In this document: piece after piece, positions 1-4,936 of the stretch
Layout: each line of letters opens with the position of its first letter
How positions within the stretch are numbered: position 1 is the stretch's first letter
Source of the DNA: UBA1858 sp965658595
GTDB taxonomy: Bacteria; Pseudomonadota; Gammaproteobacteria; UBA4575
DNA: 7,134 nt
NCBI GenBank assembly: GCA_965658595.1
Contig: CBFHSW010000028.1
Coordinates: 1 to 7,134 of the forward strand
Direction of reading: 5' to 3'
Position numbers and translations under genes: made by a program
The notes under the pieces: model-generated
Seen by the model: only the letters and a program-made list of their open reading frames with translations
Told to the model about the DNA's origin: nothing
The model's database searches: none

Positions 1-144
1 ACGTTACTACTGTACAGAAATAATAAACATAAAATCTGCAATTTAGTGTACAAACACTGTGCATAAGGCATTAACTCTACTCATCTGTCCATGTCGTTAA
101 AAATGAAATCAAGATCACACACCGAAGAAATCAAACGTAAATTG

Positions 145-158
145 AACAAAATTTTGTT
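145..158. repeat. Perfect 14-bp palindrome
   Basis: AACAAAATTTTGTT reads the same on both strands. It lies in non-coding DNA with no gene start nearby, so a regulatory role cannot be assigned. The AT-rich composition makes a chance origin plausible. Confidence 0.45.
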
Positions 159-294
159 GCGTCATGCCTGATATGAACAAAATAATGCCAAATCAGGATT
201 TAAGACTGATCATGTCGTATGGCAAGGGATTACATCACTAGCTTTCATAATCTTGAGATGTATGTTTTGAATGATTATCAGAGTCCGTCATCAA

Positions 295-350
295 TATTCG
301 AAATCACTCGTGCACTCACATAGCTACAAGAGTGATACTGTATACGAATA
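295..350. repeat. Nested inverted repeat (two stacked arms)
   Basis: Outer arms TATTCG (295-300) and CGAATA (345-350) enclose inner arms ATCACTC (303-309) and GAGTGAT (330-336) around a 20-nt loop. Both arm pairs are perfect; the junctions are unequal (2 nt on the left, 8 nt on the right). As RNA it could form an interrupted 13-bp stem. There is no T-tract, so it is not a standard intrinsic terminator. It lies about 30 bp beyond the end (381) of the displaced frame of the small minus-strand gene. Confidence 0.4.
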
Positions 351-447
351 TGTCATTAATTACGGATTGAATGTTAAGGTTTATCGTTCGTGTAGTTGAT
401 ACAAGGCACTATTGCGGTTTTCACCTGCCATTAGACCGAACTCACAC

Positions 448-642
448 TCAAGTATATAGGGCCCAACCTGGACAGGGCCTAGCACTGATAAGCTCAGATG
501 CTGCACTCCAAGATTGTACTGTCCTCGCTGATAAATGGTCACCTGTGACTCGACTGAGTAATGCAGCAATATGTTTAGGGTTTTTTTCATGATATTGCAT
601 GAGTCTTTTTAGTCTATGTTTGTTGCAGTGATTATTATTCAT
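448..642 (-). CDS. Small helix-turn-helix-like protein, probably frameshifted or truncated
   Basis: This encodes 64 residues with a basic start and three predicted short helices. The order LKRLMQYHE, KHIAALLSRV, SARTVQSWSA resembles a small Cro/XRE-like DNA-binding fold. I do not recognise a named family. The start at 642 is strongly supported by a perfect AGGAGG 7 nt upstream. The frame stops just after a SARPCPGWAL segment, and the next frame continues with LE and about 20 further residues to a stop at 381. A one- or two-base indel near 455 therefore probably cut off the C-terminus. It could also be an intact short protein. Its upstream DNA (643-805) is rich in palindromes, as expected if it is regulated or autoregulated. 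Confidence 0.5.
   Translation of the reverse strand: MNNNHCNKHRLKRLMQYHEKNPKHIAALLSRVTGDHLSARTVQSWSAASELISARPCPGWALYT
621..627 (-). repeat. Extra TGCAACA half-site inside the small gene's 5' end
   Basis: The plus strand reads TGTTGCA, the same heptamer that occurs three times at 765-789. It falls in codons 5-8 of the small minus-strand gene. One isolated copy could be chance (another lies inside coding DNA near 3634), but its closeness to the cluster makes it worth recording. Confidence 0.25.
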
Positions 643-682
643 CCAACATCCTCCTGTTTTTCAGACAAATACCAATAGCCAT
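635..682 (-). CDS. Possible 15-codon leader ORF overlapping the small gene start
   Basis: A minus-strand ATG at 682 opens a frame MAIGICLKNRRMLDE that ends in TAA just inside the small gene, overlapping its start by 8 nt. The strong Shine-Dalgarno lies inside this frame, where it forms two AGG (Arg) codons, rare in many enterobacteria. A ribosome translating it would pass over the downstream initiation site, so it could couple or attenuate expression. Its own ribosome-binding site is weak, and chance is a serious alternative. Confidence 0.2.
   Translation of the reverse strand: MAIGICLKNRRMLDE
643..660 (-). promoter_or_regulatory. Strong Shine-Dalgarno site of the small HTH-like gene
   Basis: On the minus strand the leader carries AGGAGG followed by ATGTTGG and then the ATG at 642, giving an ideal 7-nt spacing. 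It is the strongest ribosome-binding site I see in this window, and it is the main reason for accepting the short frame as a real gene or a recently broken one. Confidence 0.7.
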
Positions 683-722
683 AAGCCGTCCAAAATAACC
701 AGGACTCTTTAGATACTATTTT

Positions 723-728
723 ATTATA
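723..728 (-). promoter_or_regulatory. Candidate -10 box for the small HTH-like gene
   Basis: The minus strand reads TATAAT, a perfect sigma-70 -10 hexamer, about 80 bp upstream of the gene start. No good -35 lies at 16-18 bp; the corresponding stretch (around 745-752) is covered by the 739-754 palindrome. This would fit a promoter that needs an activator or is blocked by a repressor. The region is so AT-rich that a chance match is quite possible. Confidence 0.35.
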
Positions 729-738
729 ATTAAATATA

Positions 739-754
739 ATTAACTATAGTTAAT
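739..754. repeat. Perfect 16-bp palindrome, operator-like
   Basis: ATTAACTATAGTTAAT is identical on both strands and sits in the AT-rich region upstream of the small gene, overlapping where a -35 element would fall. Dyads of this length are typical of dimeric repressor sites. The binding protein is unknown; the neighbouring HTH-like protein is a natural candidate, by inference only. Confidence 0.45.
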
Positions 755-764
755 ATATTCAATT

Positions 765-789
765 TGCAACAGTGTTGCAGAATGCAACA
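765..789. promoter_or_regulatory. Triple TGCAACA half-site array / hairpin
   Basis: TGCAACA (765-771), TGTTGCA (773-779) and TGCAACA (783-789) form two overlapping perfect inverted repeats with spacers of 1 and 3 bp. The array can be read as a cooperative binding site upstream of the small gene's promoter. It could also act as an RNA hairpin (7-bp stem, 3-nt loop) beginning 16 nt after the stop codon of the upstream nucleotidyltransferase gene. No T-run follows on the minus strand, so a standard intrinsic terminator is unlikely. Confidence 0.45.
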
Positions 790-805
790 TAGGTGACAAC
801 GCACA

Positions 806-1723
806 CTACTTGATCGTGCGCTTAGAAAGAAGTTTAAATAGAATAGGCCATGCAAAAATCCATGGGAATTTTCTTAACCTTGGAGAAACGTTTATTTTCT
901 CACCAGTATGGCGTTCTATTTTCCAAGCAATATAATCAACACCATTCTTAAAAGTAAATGATGCTTTGAACAATCTCATTATTGACAAACATCTTCCTAA
1001 AATATTTCGCATCCGCCAAGATAGTACAAATAGCCTATGTGATTTAGATGATTCAATAAAAAGGGATTTACTGGAATCAGACTGTAATGTCTGGGTAATA
1101 CCCGAATAGAATTCTTTGTTGTTTTCAAAAATTTGCTTTGCTCTCCCCTTACTCTCAGCCCTGAGTTCAGCTGCATATGTAAGTTCAAATCCTCTTACCC
1201 ATATGCTTTGATTATCATACGAGGCACTTTGATATGAGTTATCCCGTGTTGCCAATAAAAATGTCTCTACAGCCAAGACTTGAATATTCACTATATCTTT
1301 GCGGGCTTGATCATTCTTTAAATACAACGTGGAAATTGGCTGACAAAATCGCGCCCAAAAATATGGATGAAAAGATTTTTCCGATACGTTACTCACTAAT
1401 TGCTGATATGAAATAACTGCATATTTTGAAATATATTTTTTTTCTCCAACATGTGTTGGCAAGAAATACACATTGGGAGGAAGTATAGAATTAACGATGG
1501 CCTCTAATCGACTGCTATAGCAATTTTTGTATTCATCAACGATGACATAAAAATCTAACATAGCATCATCATATTTTTGGCTGCGTAGACATGAGCCATA
1601 AAATATAATCGAAATCACAGAATCATCCAGCTGAGCATTTATATCATCAACAAAAGCTTTTAGAACAGGATCACTACTTGCAGTGAGATGATGTGATAAA
1701 TAGTCAGCTAAATTGTTATTCAT
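806..1723 (-). CDS. Tam41-like nucleotidyltransferase, candidate CDP-diacylglycerol synthase
   Basis: The 305-residue product has a nucleotidyltransferase signature, YGSCLRSQ (G43, S44), followed by LDFYVIV (D57). The single-acid LDxxxxV form and the downstream LPPNVYF (81-87), KYAVIS (100-105) and ARFCQPI (124-130) segments match from memory the layout of Tam41/Mmp37, the peripheral mitochondrial enzyme that makes CDP-diacylglycerol from phosphatidate and CTP. The last 20 or so residues are basic and hydrophobic, which would suit peripheral membrane attachment; there is no transmembrane CdsA-type architecture. It is the third gene of the operon: its ATG overlaps the kinase stop as ATGA and it lacks a good Shine-Dalgarno, so translational coupling is likely. 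The gene looks more AT-rich than its neighbours. Alternative: another nucleotidyltransferase, for example an antibiotic- or tRNA-type enzyme, but the lipid-gene context argues for Tam41. Confidence 0.7.
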   Translation of the reverse strand: MNNNLADYLSHHLTASSDPVLKAFVDDINAQLDDSVISIIFYGSCLRSQKYDDAMLDFYVIVDEYKNCYSSRLEAIVNSILPPNVYFLPTHVGEKKYISKYAVISYQQLVSNVSEKSFHPYFWARFCQPISTLYLKNDQARKDIVNIQVLAVETFLLATRDNSYQSASYDNQSIWVRGFELTYAAELRAESKGRAKQIFENNKEFYSGITQTLQSDSSKSLFIESSKSHRLFVLSWRMRNILGRCLSIMRLFKASFTFKNGVDYIAWKIERHTGEKINVSPRLRKFPWIFAWPILFKLLSKRTIK

Positions 1724-2706
1724 AATGTTAGGAATGTAACTTTACCAGCTGAATCCATATGGACTTTACTGATCTTGCCTGGCTCTCCAAACAACTCCCC
1801 GTCAAGAGTAAATCCACCCTCAATATCCAACTCAACCTGATATGGAGCATAGCTTTGATAATGACTTTCCCGGCTGTTGGACTTAGGCGCATGCCCTCTA
1901 AGAATCCTTAAGAAATTTATAACAGGCCTAGGTGGATCATGCTTAACCAATGTGATGACAAACTGGTTAGGTTGCAAGCATTTCGACCAGAAAGGAAACA
2001 CTCCAGCCAACAATCTATTCAGAGTAGTGGCAACAATAACATTGAACTCACCATTATCCCGACGATTTGAATCTACACATATATTTGCAGACACACTCTT
2101 TGTTAAGCGCTTAACTGTCAACCAGTCGAATAAAAACCTGAACATACCCAGTGAGGCACCAAGTTCACCACGCAAACCTTTACTATGAATTGATTTGCGG
2201 CAATAAAGTATTCCATCATATATAGTCCCTGCCCCAAAAAACATACCACAACAAACTTGTCGTGTGTCGTCTATTGCGATTCTTAAGACCTCACGTGGGG
2301 ACTTATTGAAGATGTTTTTTTTACCTTCTCCATAAGCTCTGAGGGATTTTAGAATGACATTTAAGGGTTTGTTACACCCCACATCACCATATGTCATGCT
2401 GGTTGTGCCGGAGCCCAACAATAGCAATTCAGGTTGATAATGTTGGAACTTTTCTTTCTTAAGATCAGTAAGGACACACTGCAATGTTCCATCACCACCG
2501 TTGACGATTATGACTTTATCCTGTCTCGACTCACAATCACTGATAGCTTGAGAAATTCCTTCTGGAGTTGACGCACTAATATGTTTTATTTCCGGATATT
2601 GATCAAGCTGCTGAGAAAATACTTGATAGCCATTATTTTTATTTTTTCCACTTAATGGATTGCTGATTGCTGTTACTCCAAACCCATCTGAGTGTTGTTT
2701 CATCAT
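1720..2706 (-). CDS. Diacylglycerol kinase-family lipid kinase
   Basis: From the start at 2706 the product has 328 residues, close to the usual size of YegS/DgkB-like kinases. The DAGK catalytic core is clear: NPLSG (16-20), the nucleotide-binding NGGDGTLQ (69-76), GSGTTSMTYGDVG (98-110) and a C-terminal LDGELF (301-306). The family phosphorylates the hydroxyl of lipids such as diacylglycerol, ceramide or other long-chain alcohols at the inner membrane surface; the substrate here is unproven, though DAG fits the neighbours. The frame is open up to an ATG at 2817, but that 37-residue extension lies inside the preceding gene. The ATG at 2706 overlaps that gene's stop as TGATG and starts just before the family core, so I prefer it. 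It is the second gene of the operon. Confidence 0.88.
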   Translation of the reverse strand: MMKQHSDGFGVTAISNPLSGKNKNNGYQVFSQQLDQYPEIKHISASTPEGISQAISDCESRQDKVIIVNGGDGTLQCVLTDLKKEKFQHYQPELLLLGSGTTSMTYGDVGCNKPLNVILKSLRAYGEGKKNIFNKSPREVLRIAIDDTRQVCCGMFFGAGTIYDGILYCRKSIHSKGLRGELGASLGMFRFLFDWLTVKRLTKSVSANICVDSNRRDNGEFNVIVATTLNRLLAGVFPFWSKCLQPNQFVITLVKHDPPRPVINFLRILRGHAPKSNSRESHYQSYAPYQVELDIEGGFTLDGELFGEPGKISKVHMDSAGKVTFLTL

Positions 2707-3929
2707 CAGTCTCTGGACCTTAAGCATGGTGAAATGGTGATACTGGCAATATGGCCCGTAAACAACCTCACAGCCAAACTTGGATGTTGTTGTTGCCGAT
2801 CTACTCCCTCTATCCAAGATCTTATGGGTTGATGATTAAGTTTGGCAATGATACCCATCAAAAAGCGCACTGCTAATATTAAATCTGACATCAGCGCCCA
2901 TAACACCACCCAGATAAAACCTAGCATAGGGGATGAAAATATCAGAGCAATCGACAAAATTATCATGCTAGGGTTTCTGCGTGCAGTGAATAACCGATGA
3001 AATGAATCTATCGGCTTCCAACAAAAGATGCTAGCGGTTTTAAACCACCATTGAAATAAACCCTCGAAAACTCGACCTAAAACATAGGCGAATAGCATCA
3101 AGCCACCCCATTCAATCAGACTGGCATTAATCCCCATAAACTCAATACTGGTCACTCCCAAACTCATAGCCCAACACCAATACCAGATGGGAGGATGAAT
3201 AATATCCAAAGCATGATCCATGACATGCCCAAGCCGGCTCGATTGTAGTGATACCCGGGCTAGCTTTCCATCCACTGTGTCTAGGAACGTCATTAACCAG
3301 CCAGTAACCAGCCCCAATAAATATTCTGATTGGTAAAATGCAAAGCCGGTGACAAACGTTAGAACCCATCCAAAGCCAGTCACCATATTGGGTGAGATCT
3401 TAAGCTGAGTACAAAGCTTAACGATGTGACGAGCTGGGCGTGGCCACCACCATTTTGTAACGCAGTCCGTTATACCTTTATAGGATTTATCATATAGATA
3501 TTTTTCCAAAGTTTCAGCATTCTCATGAGTCACTTTTACCACATATGAAATGTCATATTTACGCAGATTAATGTCGTAACCACCGGTCAACTGCTCTGCT
3601 GTTACATGACTGAACTGATGCTGAGGATCTGCCTGTTGCAAAACCAGTTTAGCTTGCTGGTAATACTTATACTGAGTCCATACAGCAGCAGCACCACAAT
3701 CACATGAGCTATTTAAAATACAATTATTACGTTGTACCAGACGTTTAATCACATTGGCTTCAACCAGATAATCAGCACGTATAAGTAACACTTGATCATC
3801 CGCTTGAGGCTGTGTGTCAGCGCTCAATACTTGAAAATCTGCAATATTATTGAGTGTTTTAACGATACGTTGCTGCTGTGTGAGGCCCCAGAGCGTAATA
3901 TCGCAAGTATTGATAATTGAGTAGTACAT
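2706..3929 (-). CDS. CDP-alcohol phosphatidyltransferase with N-terminal nucleotidyltransferase-like domain
   Basis: The 407-residue product carries the complete CDP-alcohol phosphotransferase signature at 217-242: D217, D220-G221, A224-R225, G234, D238 and D242, with exact spacing. ISPNMVT (178-184) begins the membrane domain, and hydrophobic segments run to about residue 365. The family joins a CDP-linked lipid or alcohol to an alcohol or phospho-alcohol in the membrane. Residues 1-150 form a soluble domain that recalls the nucleotidyltransferase half of bifunctional inositol-phosphate cytidylyltransferase / di-myo-inositol-phosphate synthases. The glycine-rich nucleotide loop is not visible, so it may be inactive or non-catalytic. 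First gene of the operon. An in-frame TAA lies 6 nt upstream, fixing the ATG at 3929, and no Shine-Dalgarno precedes it. The head group is unknown; glycerol-3-phosphate or inositol phosphate are possibilities. Confidence 0.85.
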   Translation of the reverse strand: MYYSIINTCDITLWGLTQQQRIVKTLNNIADFQVLSADTQPQADDQVLLIRADYLVEANVIKRLVQRNNCILNSSCDCGAAAVWTQYKYYQQAKLVLQQADPQHQFSHVTAEQLTGGYDINLRKYDISYVVKVTHENAETLEKYLYDKSYKGITDCVTKWWWPRPARHIVKLCTQLKISPNMVTGFGWVLTFVTGFAFYQSEYLLGLVTGWLMTFLDTVDGKLARVSLQSSRLGHVMDHALDIIHPPIWYWCWAMSLGVTSIEFMGINASLIEWGGLMLFAYVLGRVFEGLFQWWFKTASIFCWKPIDSFHRLFTARRNPSMIILSIALIFSSPMLGFIWVVLWALMSDLILAVRFLMGIIAKLNHQPIRSWIEGVDRQQQHPSLAVRLFTGHIASITISPCLRSRD

Positions 3930-3935
3930 TCGTTA

Positions 3936-3941
3936 TATAAT
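3936..3941 (+). promoter_or_regulatory. Candidate -10 box for the metallophosphoesterase gene
   Basis: A perfect TATAAT lies 29 bp upstream of the ATG at 3971, placing transcription start near 3948. The -35 is poor: TTGATA at 3910-3915 is 20 bp away, and the 17-bp position has only a weak match. It lies almost exactly on top of the opposing -10 of the lipid operon. Confidence 0.4.
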
Positions 3942-3964
3942 AGAGTTTTTCTACTTATGAGTAA
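3937..3964 (-). promoter_or_regulatory. Candidate promoter of the lipid operon, near-leaderless
   Basis: On the minus strand TTACTC (3964-3959) and TATTAT (3942-3937) are 16 bp apart. The expected transcription start would fall at about 3930-3929, directly on the ATG of the transferase gene. This matches the absence of a Shine-Dalgarno and suggests a leaderless or almost leaderless mRNA. The hexamers are imperfect and this is a prediction only. Confidence 0.35.
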
Positions 3965-3967
3965 GTA
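3952..3967. repeat. Inverted repeat TACTTA-TGAG-TAAGTA in the divergent promoter region
   Basis: Perfect 6-bp arms surround a 4-nt centre. The repeat covers the proposed -35 of the minus-strand operon and lies in the short 5' leader of the phosphoesterase mRNA, ending 3 bp before its ATG. It could be a shared operator coordinating both transcripts, or an RNA hairpin masking the phosphoesterase start. Confidence 0.4.
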
Positions 3968-3970
3968 ATA

Positions 3971-4936
3971 ATGATGTGTGAACCTAACGAAGGGCATGCT
4001 AATAAGTCTCACCGCTTTGTGCAACTCTCGGATCTGCATCTATCGAGTATAGGGGCACCCAATCCGCTTAGACTCTTAAATAAGCGCATTCTTGGTTATT
4101 TGTCCTGGCTCAAGCGCAAACGTACTACTCATCAAAAGTGGGTTCTAGATTGCGCCCTAGAGACTATTCATGCGCTTCAACCTGACTATCATTTAATCAC
4201 AGGGGATTTGACTCATATAGGATTAAAACATGAATTCATCCAATGCAGAGAGTGGTTAGATAAACTCTCCTCAGCGAACAATATGATGGTTATCCCAGGT
4301 AACCATGATCTCTATGTTGATAGCAATTGGGATGAGAGTTTTGCACTATGGGAACAACTCATGTGTGACGACCCAACTTTACTGCCAAAAATTAAACAAA
4401 AAACAGCTGCTCAAAAACTAGACCAAATCTATCCGCAGGTCAGGGTAAGAGATAACGTTGCTTTTATTGCACTTTCAAGTATCTATCCCGCACCATGGTT
4501 TAAGGCCACAGGCCGCATAAATGAACAACAGATGATGCGTCTTAAATTTGTGCTTAAAGATCCTGCATTAGCGTCATGCTGTAAGGTCTTATTGCTTCAT
4601 CATCCAATTACACCAACCCATACGGCAAAGCGTAAACGATTAATCAACTCGGAGCAGTTGTGTGAACTATTACAACAGTATCCAGTGCAATTAGTATTGC
4701 ATGGTCATGGACATACCAGCACTGTCGATCATCTTGATGTTAAGAATGGGCCTCATATACCCATAATAGGCATGGCTTCTTCTTCAAGTATCGGTCAAAA
4801 ACAAAATCAACGCGCAGAATTCAAACGATATGAAATCACTCAGCAGACAGACAAATTAGAAATCACTATGCAAAATTATGTGCTCGATCAACAGCTCAAG
4901 CAATTTATTGCGTCTGATAGGACGCAGATCGTTTGA
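3971..4936 (+). CDS. Calcineurin-like metallophosphoesterase, cytosolic
   Basis: The 321-residue product has all the metal-binding blocks of the calcineurin-type phosphoesterase fold: DLH (21-23), GD (78-79), GNHD (110-113), HHP (210-212) and HGHGH (244-248). It should therefore be catalytically competent with a di-metal centre. There is no signal peptide or membrane segment, so it acts in the cytoplasm or at the inner membrane surface. A basic insert, LNKRILGYLSWLKRKR (36-51), follows the first metal motif and could contact acidic phospholipids. The ATG at 3971 (or the next codon) has only a weak GAGTAAG ahead of it. It is divergent from the lipid operon across 41 bp, which suggests shared control and a role in dephosphorylating a phospholipid intermediate. 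A cyclic-nucleotide or nucleotide-sugar phosphodiesterase remains possible. Its 3' end overlaps lptG by 32 bp, tail to tail. Confidence 0.85.
   Translation: MMCEPNEGHANKSHRFVQLSDLHLSSIGAPNPLRLLNKRILGYLSWLKRKRTTHQKWVLDCALETIHALQPDYHLITGDLTHIGLKHEFIQCREWLDKLSSANNMMVIPGNHDLYVDSNWDESFALWEQLMCDDPTLLPKIKQKTAAQKLDQIYPQVRVRDNVAFIALSSIYPAPWFKATGRINEQQMMRLKFVLKDPALASCCKVLLLHHPITPTHTAKRKRLINSEQLCELLQQYPVQLVLHGHGHTSTVDHLDVKNGPHIPIIGMASSSSIGQKQNQRAEFKRYEITQQTDKLEITMQNYVLDQQLKQFIASDRTQIV

Larger units (their letters stand above)
1..380. other. Non-coding or degraded stretch with short inverted repeats
   Basis: I see no gene here on either strand: no reading frame of useful length, no tRNA or rRNA pattern and no mobile-element end. 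What can be seen is structural. There is a perfect 14-bp palindrome at 145-158, a CCTGAT/ATCAGG pair at 167-172 and 192-197, and a nested inverted repeat at 295-350. The stretch lies downstream of the small minus-strand gene and may be its 3' region or the remains of an older gene. Confidence 0.5.

Noticed and set aside
371..592. Plus-strand 73-residue frame
   Set aside because: Lies opposite the small HTH-like gene, has no Shine-Dalgarno and no recognisable composition; treated as a shadow.
1..805. tRNA, CRISPR array, insertion sequence or integrase in the gene-poor left end
   Set aside because: No cloverleaf, no regularly spaced repeats, no transposase or integrase frame and no paired terminal repeats with target duplication were found by eye.
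800..820. CGCAC/GTGCG hairpin at the nucleotidyltransferase stop as a terminator
   Set aside because: Only 5 bp with an 11-nt loop and no following T-run on the minus strand.
1877..2188. Plus-strand 103-residue frame inside the kinase gene
   Set aside because: Entirely antisense to a well-supported catalytic gene, with no ribosome site or known motif.
2707..2817. 37-residue N-terminal extension of the lipid kinase
   Set aside because: It overlaps the transferase gene, has no family resemblance, and the TGATG start at 2706 is better placed.
3824..4039. Minus-strand 71-residue frame across the divergent promoter
   Set aside because: Overlaps two solid genes and their promoter region; no motif and no ribosome site.
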